The notes: generated from the letters alone by a model not told the origin. Shown: positions 1-10,263, counted from the first letter of the stretch. The stretch is 64,000 nucleotides of DNA from Reichenbachiella faecimaris (GCF_900176375.1 NZ_FWYF01000001.1:248001-312000); one strand, 5' to 3'. Translations and numbers: made by a program.

Positions 1-1
1 C

Positions 2-2368
2 AGTACAAATGGCAATACCAAAACTGATCAGTAACGCTATGGCAAAGATCAAATAGGACAATTCAATCTTGTAGGCAAAATTATCGAGCCAGTCATTCAT
101 TACTATATAGCTGACAGGCCCCGCAACTATGAATGAGATAAAGACCAGAATGACCATTTCTTTCGAAAATATTTGAAGCACATTGAAAGTACTTGCCCCC
201 AACACCTTTCTCACTCCAATTTCTTTGGTCTTCTTGTTGGCAATGTATGAGATCAATCCATACAAGCCCAGACACCCAATGAAAATAGCAATGATTGAAA
301 ACAATTTGAACATACTACCCATATTCTTTTCTTCTTCGTACCAGTCAGCCACTTGCTTGTCAAAGAAGTAAAAATCATAAATGTCCTTATTGAATACCTT
401 CTCCCACTCTTTTTGTACAAATGCCAGTGTTGGGTCTACTTCATCTACTCCCTTTCCTGCAGAGTTGATTTTCACTGCCATTTCGTAGAACATTCGGGGA
501 TTGTTCATAAAAATACAATACGCAAAGTCCTGATGCAATGAGTGCGTATGGAAGTTTTCAACCACACCTACAACTTGCATATCTCTATACCATCCACCTA
601 TCTTTTCTCCAATGACGTCTTCTGGATTCGAATACCCAAGCGCTTCAGCTAATTTTCTATTGACCAAGATTCGACTGGTATCCGTTTTCTCCACCCATTC
701 TCCTACTACTAGTTTCAATCCATACATGTCAAGAAAATCCTTGTCGCCAAATTTGAAGTTGACACGCACATTTTCACCTTCAGGTATGCTGTGGTGACTA
801 ATATGAGAATTTGAATTGGATGTACCCATAGGAGCGCTCAGAGTAAAAGACACTTGTTTGACATTTGGGTTTGACAGCAAATTGGTCTTTAAGCGTTTGA
901 GATCCTCTTCATTTTTGTTTGGTAAATCAGTAAGGATGATATTGTCTTTTGTAAAGCCCAAATCTTTGTTCAAAAAGAAATCCATCTGAGTCTGAACCAC
1001 AATAGTCCCTATGATCAAGACCTGAGTAATTATAAATTGAACAATGACCAGTACCCTTCTGAAAGACAAGAAACCACTACCATCCTTTACGTTGAATTTA
1101 GTTCGTAAAGCAGCTATTGGATTCAGTTTGGACATGGACAATGCGGGATAGATTCCTGCCAATAGACCTATGATCAAAATATTAATAACCAGAAATAGAA
1201 GTGTATTGGGTTCTTCAAATAGATTGATCCAAAGCTTGTAGCCCAAAATATCTTCCAAATAAATAAGCAAAACCTCAGCGAATATCAAACCTATAAAAGA
1301 AGAAATTAATGTGATAATTAAGGTCTCAGATAAGAACTGTATGGCCAGCTGATAAGATTTTCCACCCAAGGTTTTTCTGATGCCAATTTCTTTAGCTCTT
1401 TTGATAGACTGTGCTGTGGTGAGGTTGATAAAATTGATGGCAGCAGTGATAATTAAAAATATGCCTATAACTCCAAGTGCTTTAATGAACTCCATGGAAA
1501 TCGACTTTTCATTATAGTTGTCAAACTTTTCACTAAAGTGTATATCACTAAGTGGTTGCATGAGATACTTGCCATCAATAGAAGCGCCTTCTCCGTGGTA
1601 TTTTTCCACGAATCCGACAAGTAACTCCTCAAAATTATCCACATCATAATTATCTGGAACAAGTACATAACAGTTGGTGGCAGAACTGTTGCTCCCCCAA
1701 TTACCCTTTCTGTAATATGGATTTATCCCATCCAGATGTTCATAATGAACAAACACATTGAAAGGCATATTGGTCGTTACTTTATAGTCTTCCACCAATC
1801 CTTTGACTGTCAAATCCAATTCGTTTGCGAATAATATTTGTCTTCCCATGGCCTCATTGAGGTTAGCGTCATTGAGACTGAATAACTTCTTGGCCTGAGA
1901 TCTGGATAACACGATTGAGTTGGGCTCATCCAGACAGTTATTAGGGTTTCCTTCAATAAATTCGAAATCGAAAATTTGAAAGACACTAGACTCTGCAAAT
2001 ACTAAGCCTTCATCATCTTGATATCGATCATATTCTCCATCTTCTCTTTTGATCGCAAGCTGATGGTACGGTTCGTAATGAGTTCTGACTACTTTCAGAT
2101 CAGGGTAGTCGGCCCTGAGTGCCTCACCTACTGGATGTGGGACGCCTTCGTTGTAACTGATTCCACTACTGATTTTTGATTCACGTACAATTCGGTAAAT
2201 GTTGTCGTAGTTGGAATGATGCTTATCGAAACTAATCTCGTAAGTAATAATCTTGAATATGACCAACACACAACCCAGTCCTAATCCTAATCCGGACAGG
2301 TTGAGCATGGTAAAGAGCTTTTCTCTTTTGATGTTTCGATAAATTGTTTTGAGATAATTTTTAAACAT
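2..2368 (-). CDS. FtsX/MacB-family ABC transporter permease (3' end beyond window)
   Basis: An open frame runs from an ATG at 2368 to the window edge, 789 codons with no stop, so only a short C-terminus is missing if it has the usual ~800 residues. The start reads MFKNYLKTIYRNIKREK, followed by a transmembrane segment, a large periplasmic MacB_PCD-type domain, three TM helices with a TIKR.KEIGIRKTLG-like coupling motif (here SIKRAKEIGIRKTLGG), a second periplasmic domain and a last FtsX block ending in NKKTKEIGVRKVLGAS. Such permeases belong to MacB/LolCDE-like mechanotransmission ABC systems exporting or extracting envelope substrates; the substrate is unknown. No ATPase gene is visible in the window. 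It is divergent from a sigma-54 activator/kinase pair, which probably controls it. Confidence 0.88.
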   Translation of the reverse strand, partial: MFKNYLKTIYRNIKREKLFTMLNLSGLGLGLGCVLVIFKIITYEISFDKHHSNYDNIYRIVRESKISSGISYNEGVPHPVGEALRADYPDLKVVRTHYEPYHQLAIKREDGEYDRYQDDEGLVFAESSVFQIFDFEFIEGNPNNCLDEPNSIVLSRSQAKKLFSLNDANLNEAMGRQILFANELDLTVKGLVEDYKVTTNMPFNVFVHYEHLDGINPYYRKGNWGSNSSATNCYVLVPDNYDVDNFEELLVGFVEKYHGEGASIDGKYLMQPLSDIHFSEKFDNYNEKSISMEFIKALGVIGIFLIITAAINFINLTTAQSIKRAKEIGIRKTLGGKSYQLAIQFLSETLIITLISSFIGLIFAEVLLIYLEDILGYKLWINLFEEPNTLLFLVINILIIGLLAGIYPALSMSKLNPIAALRTKFNVKDGSGFLSFRRVLVIVQFIITQVLIIGTIVVQTQMDFFLNKDLGFTKDNIILTDLPNKNEEDLKRLKTNLLSNPNVKQVSFTLSAPMGTSNSNSHISHHSIPEGENVRVNFKFGDKDFLDMYGLKLVVGEWVEKTDTSRILVNRKLAEALGYSNPEDVIGEKIGGWYRDMQVVGVVENFHTHSLHQDFAYCIFMNNPRMFYEMAVKINSAGKGVDEVDPTLAFVQKEWEKVFNKDIYDFYFFDKQVADWYEEEKNMGSMFKLFSIIAIFIGCLGLYGLISYIANKKTKEIGVRKVLGASTFNVLQIFSKEMVILVFISFIVAGPVSYIVMNDWLDNFAYKIELSYLIFAIALLISFGIAICT

Positions 2369-2399
2369 AATGCTTGGTGTTTAGCGTAGCACATCCACA

Positions 2400-2415
2400 T
2401 ACAACCCCAATGCCA
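2400..2415 (-). promoter_or_regulatory. candidate sigma-54 (-24/-12) promoter of the ABC permease
   Basis: On the minus strand the sequence reads TGGCATTGGGGTTGTA, close to the sigma-54 consensus TGGCAC-N5-TTGCW: the GG is invariant, the 10-nt spacing is right and only the -12 GC is GT. A start of transcription near 2388 would leave a leader of about 20 nt before the ATG at 2368. The neighbouring activator makes a sigma-54 promoter expected here. Confidence 0.55.
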
Positions 2416-2477
2416 CATTTTGTAACTTATTGATATATAGCATACTATGATTTATTCGTATTAAAAATACTCTTTCA

Positions 2478-2497
2478 ACTGTTTGATTTCAAACAGT
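2478..2497. promoter_or_regulatory. palindrome, probable enhancer site for the sigma-54 activator
   Basis: Two 9-bp arms, ACTGTTTGA and TCAAACAGT, are perfectly complementary around a 2-bp spacer. A further half-site TGTTTGATT follows at 2502-2510. The palindrome centre lies about 100 bp upstream of the predicted sigma-54 transcription start of the permease, the usual distance for an enhancer bound by an NtrC-type activator, and about 50 bp upstream of the activator gene itself. Confidence 0.55.
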
Positions 2498-2537
2498 CCA
2501 TTGTTTGATTGCGAACCTTTATTGATAGTTTTAAAGA

Positions 2538-3926
2538 ATGGAATCACTCCCTAATTATCAGGATGGAAATATACTTATTGTTGATGATGATGCAGGTATT
2601 TTAACCTCTGCTCAACTCTTTCTCAAACAATACTTCAAGAAAGTATATGTAGAACTCAATCCAGAAAAAATAAAGAATCACTTCAATAAGAACCAAATAG
2701 ATATTGTGCTATTGGACATGAATTTCCAAAAGGGTAAAAATAACGGTGAAGATGGGTTCAAATACCTCAAAACAATATTAGAGATTCAACCCAATGTATT
2801 AGTCATCTTCATGACAGCTTATGGAGACATTGATATGGCAGTTCAGGCATTGAAAGGAGGCGCCATTGATTTTGTGACCAAGCCCTGGAAAAATGAAAAA
2901 TTCCTAACCACGATAGAAACAGCCAATAAATTGGCTCAGAGTAGAAGACAAATAGAAGATCTGAAAAACTCGAGACAATATCTGTCCGAGCAAGAGGCTA
3001 AAGAAACCGAAGGTTTCATAGGACAAGCTCCTCTGTTTCTACAGGTGAAGCATACCATGGAGAAAGTATCCATCACTGATGCCAGTGTGCTTTTACTAGG
3101 TCAAAATGGTACTGGAAAAGGGCTGGCTGCCAAATTTATACATCAAAATTCTCTCAGAAACGAACGCCCAATGATTACGATAGACATGGGCGCACTAAGC
3201 GAATCTATCATGGAATCTGAGCTGTTTGGTCATGAAAAAGGTTCTTTTACAGATGCCTCGCAGCAAAAGAAAGGTCGTCTGGAGTTAGCTCATAAAGGCA
3301 CGCTTTTCTTGGACGAAATTGGCAACTTGTCACTGTCAGCTCAGGCCAAATTGTTGTCAGTGCTTCAAAATCAAAAGTTCAGTCGCTTAGGGTCGAATGT
3401 AGAAATAGATATTGATGTGCGATTGATATGTGCTACCAATATGCCACTGTACGAAATGGTAGAACAAGGAACTTTCAGGCAAGATCTCTTATACAGAATC
3501 AATACTGTGGAACTGGTGATGCCCTCACTAAACGATAGATTGATTGATATACCTATTCTGTTGGATTACTTCTTGAGTGCTTTTAAAGCGAGGTACAAAA
3601 AACGAGCGTTAAACATATCCCCAGATGAAGTAGCCAAGCTACAACGTATGAATTGGCCAGGAAACATAAGAGAATTTCAGCATGCTACAGAACGTGCTGT
3701 GATACTTGCTGATCAAGATAATCTGCGTGCTTCTGACTTTCAGAATATCAGAGCCGCAGAAAAGAGCTCACCTCCATCGGATTCTCTGAATTTAAAAGAT
3801 ATGGAAATAGCTTTTATTGAAAAAGCAATGAAAATCCATCTAGGCAACATCACGCATGCTGCTAAAGAACTCGGTATAGACCGCCTGGCGCTACACAGAA
3901 GACTAGAGAAATATGGCATACAATAA
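2538..3926 (+). CDS. sigma-54-dependent response regulator (NtrC family)
   Basis: Three domains are visible. A receiver (residues ~11-130) has acidic residues D16-D18, phospho-acceptor D60 and K115. An AAA+ sigma-54 activation domain (~155-390) has Walker A GQNGTGKG (188-195), the sigma-54 contact loop GSFTDA (235-240, a variant of GAFTGA) and Walker B GTLFLDEIG (254-262). A FIS-type helix-turn-helix ends the protein (~425-460). It should remodel RNA polymerase-sigma-54 at -24/-12 promoters when phosphorylated by the kinase encoded next, whose start overlaps this gene by 14 bp. The likely target is the divergent ABC permease. Start chosen at the ATG giving a complete receiver domain. Confidence 0.95.
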   Translation: MESLPNYQDGNILIVDDDAGILTSAQLFLKQYFKKVYVELNPEKIKNHFNKNQIDIVLLDMNFQKGKNNGEDGFKYLKTILEIQPNVLVIFMTAYGDIDMAVQALKGGAIDFVTKPWKNEKFLTTIETANKLAQSRRQIEDLKNSRQYLSEQEAKETEGFIGQAPLFLQVKHTMEKVSITDASVLLLGQNGTGKGLAAKFIHQNSLRNERPMITIDMGALSESIMESELFGHEKGSFTDASQQKKGRLELAHKGTLFLDEIGNLSLSAQAKLLSVLQNQKFSRLGSNVEIDIDVRLICATNMPLYEMVEQGTFRQDLLYRINTVELVMPSLNDRLIDIPILLDYFLSAFKARYKKRALNISPDEVAKLQRMNWPGNIREFQHATERAVILADQDNLRASDFQNIRAAEKSSPPSDSLNLKDMEIAFIEKAMKIHLGNITHAAKELGIDRLALHRRLEKYGIQ

Positions 3927-5211
3927 GTTTTCTCTATATATCGTTTTACGAATTTTGCTCATCCTGCTGAATTTAATTGGGCTGGCCTATCTTTTTGATC
4001 GTGGGGATTTGCTCTATACGCTATTTGCGTTAGCTGTATTGGTCATAGCTCAAACCATTAGCCTGGTTCGATTTGTGAATAAAACCAACCATGAGTTGTC
4101 TAAGTTTATACTTGCCTTGCGAGATACGGATTATACTGCCAAATTTTCAAAGGCCGATAATGAATCTTTTGCACTATTATATGAGCGGTTTCAAAATACA
4201 CTTGACTTTTATAAAACCAAGGAAACCAAGTATGAGGCTCAGTTTCTTTTTATTCAGGAGCTTATTGACAACATAGAAACTGGTTTGTTGGCACTTGATG
4301 AAAACAACAAAATTGTACTGATCAATCAAGTGGCCCGTCAAATGAGAATAGATTATCAATTTGGAAACAACCAAGGTCTGATTTCCATACTAGGGCAAAT
4401 AAATGATTCTCAGATTGTGAGTGGTCAAAATTCATCAGGCCAGAAAGTCGAACTATTGGTAAATCAGTCTTCGTTTAGACTACTGGATAAACCACAAACC
4501 ATCTACACATTTAAAGACATTTCTAGTCCTTTAGAATCCAAGGAAATAGCCTCATGGCAAAAATTGATCAGAATTTTGGCACATGAAATCATCAATTCAC
4601 TTACCCCCATCACCTCATTGTCAGAAACGACTTTACTGATCCTGAAAAAAACTAAACCAACAGGATTGGAAGACATTGAATTGAGTCTTAAAACGATTAA
4701 AGATCGTTCTGAAGGTTTATTGTCATTTATGGAGGATTATAGGAAGATGATCAAACTACCTCAACCCAAGCCAGAATGGTTTGATATTAAAGAAAAAATA
4801 AGAGGTATTCTAAACTTATTTCAAAGCCAGCTAGATACTATTGAAGTTTTCGAAGTCTATGAACAGAAGGAAATATTTGCAGACCCAGTATTGCTGGAAC
4901 AGACTTTGGTAAATCTTTTCACAAATAGTATTCAAGCCTTAGAAGATCAGGAAGAAAAGAGTATTACTGTCAAATTTTTCTGTGAAAAGTCATGGATGAA
5001 TTTGAGCTTAAGAGACAGTGGTATAGGGATGGATCAAGACGTATTATCAAAAGCCTTGGTACCCTTTTTTACGACTAAAAATACTGGCTCTGGGATTGGT
5101 CTGAGCTTGGTACAACAAATTCTAAACTTGCATGGTGGTAGAGTTGAATTGGTATCTGAAGAAAATAAGTTCACCCAAATTACCTTGCTCTTTCCTATGA
5201 CAAAAATTTAG
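3913..5211 (+). CDS. NtrY-like sensor histidine kinase
   Basis: Two N-terminal membrane helices (~8-28 and 32-54) with almost no periplasmic loop are followed by a HAMP-like stretch, a PAS-like domain (~110-205), and a kinase core with phospho-acceptor H224 in the motif AHEIINSLTPI, typical of the NtrY/HATPase group. The ATPase domain shows the N box (LVNLFTNSIQAL), G1 DSGIGM, F box FFTTK and G2 GSGIGLSL. The lack of a periplasmic sensor suggests it reads a membrane or cytoplasmic signal. It overlaps the preceding sigma-54 response regulator by 14 bp, so the two form a translationally coupled two-component pair. Confidence 0.94.
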   Translation: MAYNKFSLYIVLRILLILLNLIGLAYLFDRGDLLYTLFALAVLVIAQTISLVRFVNKTNHELSKFILALRDTDYTAKFSKADNESFALLYERFQNTLDFYKTKETKYEAQFLFIQELIDNIETGLLALDENNKIVLINQVARQMRIDYQFGNNQGLISILGQINDSQIVSGQNSSGQKVELLVNQSSFRLLDKPQTIYTFKDISSPLESKEIASWQKLIRILAHEIINSLTPITSLSETTLLILKKTKPTGLEDIELSLKTIKDRSEGLLSFMEDYRKMIKLPQPKPEWFDIKEKIRGILNLFQSQLDTIEVFEVYEQKEIFADPVLLEQTLVNLFTNSIQALEDQEEKSITVKFFCEKSWMNLSLRDSGIGMDQDVLSKALVPFFTTKNTGSGIGLSLVQQILNLHGGRVELVSEENKFTQITLLFPMTKI

Positions 5212-5215
5212 CAAA

Positions 5216-5728
5216 ATGGACTTCCTTGCACAACTCGAAAAAGCGCATAGCAAAGAGAATGCTCAGTATATAGCTCAACATATAAGTGATGATGCCAATC
5301 TGTTTGCAGAATTGATGAGTTTGTTTTTTCATAAAGATTATAGCATCTCACAAAGAGCAGCACATGCCGTTAGTCATTGTGTGGATGTCTTTCCCGAACT
5401 TATCACACCATACATTGGTAAAATGGTTAATAACCTAAACAATAATCCCAAGGTAGCCATTAAGAGAAATACAGTTCGAGTACTTCAGAAACAAATAATC
5501 CCTGAAGAACATCAAGGTTTATTAGTAGAAAAGTGCTTTGAATATTTACTATCAAGCAAAGAAACGATTGCCGTGAAAGCATTTTCAATGACAGTCCTAT
5601 CCAATATGGCTAAAATATACCCTGAGCTGAAAAATGAGCTATTTATTGTTGTTGAAGATGTGATTAAGAATGGAAGTGCTGGTCTCATTAGCCGTGGAAA
5701 AAAAGTTTTAGCCGAGCTCAAAAAATAA
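5216..5728 (+). CDS. HEAT-repeat-like protein
   Basis: A 170-residue all-helical protein beginning four bases after the kinase stop, so probably the third gene of that operon. Repeated helical pairs of about 35 residues (for example ISQRAAHAVSHCVDVFPELI, and later AVKAFSMTVLSNMAKIYPEL) look like HEAT or armadillo repeats, which act as protein-binding scaffolds. No signal peptide or membrane segment. A link with the two-component pair is only implied by position; function unknown. Confidence 0.75.
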   Translation: MDFLAQLEKAHSKENAQYIAQHISDDANLFAELMSLFFHKDYSISQRAAHAVSHCVDVFPELITPYIGKMVNNLNNNPKVAIKRNTVRVLQKQIIPEEHQGLLVEKCFEYLLSSKETIAVKAFSMTVLSNMAKIYPELKNELFIVVEDVIKNGSAGLISRGKKVLAELKK

Positions 5729-5841
5729 TTTGGTCGAAAAATCCTATTATGAGGTTCTTTATCCATAGATATTTTAACGAAAAAATATAAATTACTCTAC
5801 TAGCCTACTCAAAGATAACCTTAATCACTTTTCGATTGCAC

Positions 5842-8800
5842 ATGCTCAATCAAGGCAGGACTGAACTGTTGAATGAAGTAGAGAAGCTCAAATCTGAACT
5901 AAAAGAGCTTCATAACAAGTATGACTTATTGCTTGAGTCATCTGCGAGTTACTTCGTGATTTTCGAGGAAGGGAATGTGATAGAGTTTAGTCCTAAAGCA
6001 GAAGAAAAGTTCGTATTTGCCAGTGATTTTGCCGATAAAACTATTGATGAACTCATGCCCATTTATCAAGTGAGTGGGGATCGTAGCAGCAAAACTTGGG
6101 AAGACAATTTTAAAATTGCTCGTCGATCAAAGTCAGAACCTTTTGAATTTGAATTTCTCGACAAGAATGGCCAGTCCTTTGCCACTATAGCCTCTATAAG
6201 CAAAGTCAAAGATGAAAGATTTCTAGTTCATTTTGACCTTGTGGAAAATACTGAAAATTTGGTTTCGTCAGGAAATGCAATTACTGACAGTGCACCAGTA
6301 TTTATTAAAATCACAGACGAGAAAAATAAGGTTACATATTTCAGCAAAGGCTGGTTTGATCTCTTGGGTAGTAAAGACGAAAAGACGTACACAGAATGGA
6401 TCAATAATATTCATGAAGAGGATATCTCAGCCTATACCTCTACTGTGGATTTTTCTGTTTCTAAGAAAAAAAATTATGAATATTCTTTTAGAATAAAAGA
6501 TGCAAAGGGAGCATACAGATGGTTATTAGAATCAGGTACACCCAGGTTTTCTAAGAACAAGAAATTTATAGGTTATGCTGCAGCCGCTATAGATACCACA
6601 GAGAGAAAGAGTCTTGAAGTAGAAGCTACTAGAGAGCGCGCCATTACAGAATCTGAACATAAAATTCAGGAGTCTTTGGATGAGTCAGAAGTAGTCGCCA
6701 TGACTACCAATACAGAAGGTAGCATTACATTCTGTAACAATAAACTACTGGGCACGCTTGGGCTAAAAAAGACGGACATAGTTGGGTCTAACCTATTTGA
6801 CATATTCATTCCTGACGCTGCTACTAAAATCAATCAAAAAAAATATGGTCAGATCGCTATTGATGGGAAATACAGTGGTGCATTAGCAGGTAAATTCTTC
6901 ACCAAAGAGAAACAGGATATTTATGTGAGATTTAATGTGGTCCTACTTAAAGATAGTTTCAATGAAGTTTCGGGAATCAACCTAATTGGAGAAAATGTAA
7001 CTGAACAGAATAAGGTCAAAAAGCAGTTAGAAAAAAGTAATGACCAGTTAAAAGAACTTTTCGACAACTCTTATGACTTGATCCAAACATTCGATCATGA
7101 TGGCGTTTTTCAGTTCGTTAATCAGGCCTGGGTAGAAAAATTGGGCTACCGCGATCGTTTGGATGATATCAGATTCAAAGACTTGGTTCACCCGAAAAAC
7201 TGGGAACAAACTGTAGCCAATCTAGATAAACTCATAAAAGGCGAGGTTGTAGATAGATTTGAAACAGTTTTTGTTTCGGATATGGGAAAAAACATCTTCG
7301 TATCTGGTCGAGTCAACTGTTCTTTTGACATCAATGGCAATGCCCAGTTCAGGGGCATATTTTATGACATTACAGAAAGGATAAGAGCAGAAAAAGCGCA
7401 AAGTCTGTACTACAAAATTGCAGATTTCAACATTGAAGGCCCCCAGCTAGAGATATTGTATTCAAAACTGTTTGAAGAGCTCAAAAGTCTTTTAAATATT
7501 AAGAACCTGTCTATTGAGCTTAATGTTGTCGATAAATCCAATGCTTCAGCACCCTACGTGCGGTCAGAGTTTAAGGATCCGATCCGGCTAGAAAATCAAA
7601 AGACGATAAATGATTTGATTGCCAAACTGATGAATGGTGAAACCAGACAGTTGATCATTTATGAGGAGCAAATCAAAGAGCAAGTATCAAAAAAACAATT
7701 TGATGGTGAGTATCCTAAGGTTTGGTTAGGAGTTCAAATTACAGTTGGAAATTCACCTGTTGGCTTACTAAGCACCCATTCCTTTGATGACAGATCCGAT
7801 TTTGGCGCAAAGGATTTGGAATTACTTTACTTCATTGCCAGTCAGATTTCATTGGCCATTGAACGAAAAATCAATGAAGAAAAAATTGTGGATCAGGCCG
7901 CTCGTTTGAAGGCAATTTTTGAAAGCAGTAGTCATCAGATTTGGTCAGTAGATGATGATTATAACCTTACCTCTTTCAATATCAATCATACCAATTGGAT
8001 GAAAGACAGCTTTGGTATCAATACAGTGGTGGGGAAGCAATATGCCAAAGAAAAAAATAAGCTCGCAGATTCAGTCAATAAATTTTGGGAGAAGAAATAC
8101 AATGCTGCATTTAAAGGGAAGGCTTTAAACTTTCAAAACGAAGTGAAGACCAAACAAGGAACTGCTCACTGGTCAGAAGTATTTATTAACCCTATCGTAA
8201 AAGAGGACGGTACGATCGACGAGGTTTCTGTTATCTCAAATGACATTACTGAAAAGAAAAATGCGGAATTAGCCCTTTCCGAAAGTGAATCTAAGTTTAG
8301 AGAGATATTCGAATCCATTCAGGATATTTATTTCAGATGCGATCTCAATGGCAAGCTGTTGATGGTGAGCCCGTCCGCAAAGGAGTCTTTGGGTTTGTTG
8401 CCTGAAGATGTAATTGGAAGAAACATCACTCATTTTTTCACCTCATCTGAATCATCCGAAATTATCTTGAGGAACTTATTGAAACAGCATAAATTTCAAA
8501 ATCTTGAGGCCTCATTCAAAACCGAAGATGATGAGAAAATCGACTTCTTATGCAACGTTAGAGTACTCTTCAGGAATAAGCAGGCGGTTGGTTTTGAAGG
8601 TGTGGCCCGTGATATTTCTGAAATAAAAAGGGCGTACGAAGAACTCTCTAAAGCCAAGGAATTTGCAGAGAAATCATTGGCAATCAAAGAAAGCTTCTTG
8701 GCTAATATGAGTCATGAAATACGTACGCCAATGAATGGGATCATTGGAATGATTGACTTGATAGGAAGTACGGATCTTGATACTGAGCAAATGGATTATG

Positions 8801-10197
8801 TGAAGACAATTAAGAAGTCCTCACAAACCCTGATGGACATCCTCAATGATATACTGGATCTATCTAAAATAGAAGCAGGTAAAATGGAGCTTAAAGAACG
8901 TCCTGTGAGCCTTATGTCATCTTTCCAACGTTTGTACGATTTATTCTCTAAGGAAGCCAATGCGCATAATATATACCTGAACTACAATCTAGATACGGAA
9001 ACTCCTGCAGTCATTCTTTTAGATGAAACTAGATTGTTGCAGGTCTTGTCCAATCTGGTGAGCAATGCGATAAAGTTCTCTGATGGAAAAGGAACCATTG
9101 ACATTAGTTTAATGGTGAAATCCATAACGGATGAGAAATATACATTCAAAGTACAAATCAAAGATGAGGGAATAGGTATTCCTAAAGAACAAATTAAGAA
9201 CCTGTTCATTAACTTCAATCAGCTAGACAACTCTAGTACGAAAGTTTATTCAGGTACGGGTTTAGGTCTGGCTATTTCGAAGGAGTTGGTGCGTTCGATG
9301 GGTGGAGAGATTGGTGTGGTTTCTACACCTGGACTTGGCAGTACATTCTGGTTCACCTTCCAAGGAGAAATGCTTGAGGACAATACAGAAGCAAGTACTT
9401 CTGACCCTGATGAACCTATGCAGATTACAAAAGAGTTCATATCCGTGGTACCGCGAATACTCGTGGTAGATGACAATAAAGTGAACAGAACGGTTGCGAG
9501 TCAGATTCTTGAAAAGTCAGGATGCCAGGTACACGTAGCTGCAAGTGGCCCTGAGGCCATTGAAATTGTTAAAAGTAATACACTTGATCTGATCTTTATG
9601 GATATTCAAATGCCAAATATGGATGGCATTCAGACGATGCAAAATATAAGAGCACTTGGCTTAAAGGGCCTTCCCCCTATTGTGGCCATGACGGCTTATT
9701 CCATGGAGGATGATCGCGAAAAATTCATGTCTCAAGGCATGGACGATTATGTAGCAAAACCGATCAGAGCAGTTACAATTATTGAAAAAGTCAAAGAATA
9801 CATTCAATATGACGCCTCTGGAGTTGCAGTGGCTGAGCAGACAGGTGACAATACGGATTTACTAATCAATAAAGAGACGCTTGATCAGTTGGCTAAATTT
9901 GGCGGGCCAGAATTGTTGGAAACTGTGTTGTCTGATTTTGAATCTGAAGCAAATGAATTAATAAAAAAATGCATGATTCATTTTGCCGACAACCAAATCG
10001 AGGAGATTAGAAAGGAACTTCATACGCTAAAAGGCAGTGCGGGTACGTTGGGGATAGAAAAATTGGCAAATTATGTGATCAAGCTCGAACTACAACTCAA
10101 AACAGCTGATACCACAAACTTAAAGCCTCAATTGGATACGATTCAAGAGTGTTTTATTGAGTTTAAAGAAAATTACAAAAATATACTTCAAATGTGA
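5842..10197 (+). CDS. multi-PAS hybrid sensor histidine kinase with receiver and Hpt domains
   Basis: A cytosolic 1451-residue phosphorelay protein. After a short coiled coil come four PAS domains (ends marked by AIDTTERK, ENVTEQNK, YDITERIR), a GAF domain (~530-695), two further PAS domains (ends NDITEKKN and RDISEIKR), a HisKA domain with H958 in FLANMSHEIRTPMNG, an ATPase domain (DEGIGIP, GTGLGLAIS), a receiver with D1254 and a C-terminal Hpt domain with H1394 in HTLKGSAGTLG. So the whole His-Asp-His relay sits in one chain and needs only a final receiver, possibly the lone receiver encoded next. A TTG two codons upstream (5836) is an alternative start; the ATG at 5842 is preferred. No membrane segment: it senses an internal signal. 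Confidence 0.93.
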   Translation: MLNQGRTELLNEVEKLKSELKELHNKYDLLLESSASYFVIFEEGNVIEFSPKAEEKFVFASDFADKTIDELMPIYQVSGDRSSKTWEDNFKIARRSKSEPFEFEFLDKNGQSFATIASISKVKDERFLVHFDLVENTENLVSSGNAITDSAPVFIKITDEKNKVTYFSKGWFDLLGSKDEKTYTEWINNIHEEDISAYTSTVDFSVSKKKNYEYSFRIKDAKGAYRWLLESGTPRFSKNKKFIGYAAAAIDTTERKSLEVEATRERAITESEHKIQESLDESEVVAMTTNTEGSITFCNNKLLGTLGLKKTDIVGSNLFDIFIPDAATKINQKKYGQIAIDGKYSGALAGKFFTKEKQDIYVRFNVVLLKDSFNEVSGINLIGENVTEQNKVKKQLEKSNDQLKELFDNSYDLIQTFDHDGVFQFVNQAWVEKLGYRDRLDDIRFKDLVHPKNWEQTVANLDKLIKGEVVDRFETVFVSDMGKNIFVSGRVNCSFDINGNAQFRGIFYDITERIRAEKAQSLYYKIADFNIEGPQLEILYSKLFEELKSLLNIKNLSIELNVVDKSNASAPYVRSEFKDPIRLENQKTINDLIAKLMNGETRQLIIYEEQIKEQVSKKQFDGEYPKVWLGVQITVGNSPVGLLSTHSFDDRSDFGAKDLELLYFIASQISLAIERKINEEKIVDQAARLKAIFESSSHQIWSVDDDYNLTSFNINHTNWMKDSFGINTVVGKQYAKEKNKLADSVNKFWEKKYNAAFKGKALNFQNEVKTKQGTAHWSEVFINPIVKEDGTIDEVSVISNDITEKKNAELALSESESKFREIFESIQDIYFRCDLNGKLLMVSPSAKESLGLLPEDVIGRNITHFFTSSESSEIILRNLLKQHKFQNLEASFKTEDDEKIDFLCNVRVLFRNKQAVGFEGVARDISEIKRAYEELSKAKEFAEKSLAIKESFLANMSHEIRTPMNGIIGMIDLIGSTDLDTEQMDYVKTIKKSSQTLMDILNDILDLSKIEAGKMELKERPVSLMSSFQRLYDLFSKEANAHNIYLNYNLDTETPAVILLDETRLLQVLSNLVSNAIKFSDGKGTIDISLMVKSITDEKYTFKVQIKDEGIGIPKEQIKNLFINFNQLDNSSTKVYSGTGLGLAISKELVRSMGGEIGVVSTPGLGSTFWFTFQGEMLEDNTEASTSDPDEPMQITKEFISVVPRILVVDDNKVNRTVASQILEKSGCQVHVAASGPEAIEIVKSNTLDLIFMDIQMPNMDGIQTMQNIRALGLKGLPPIVAMTAYSMEDDREKFMSQGMDDYVAKPIRAVTIIEKVKEYIQYDASGVAVAEQTGDNTDLLINKETLDQLAKFGGPELLETVLSDFESEANELIKKCMIHFADNQIEEIRKELHTLKGSAGTLGIEKLANYVIKLELQLKTADTTNLKPQLDTIQECFIEFKENYKNILQM

Positions 10198-10263
10198 TTG
10201 ATTTGTTTTTAACTTGACGCCTAGTTTAGCGCTTGAGGAAGCAGGTCATTTAATTAATCTTCT

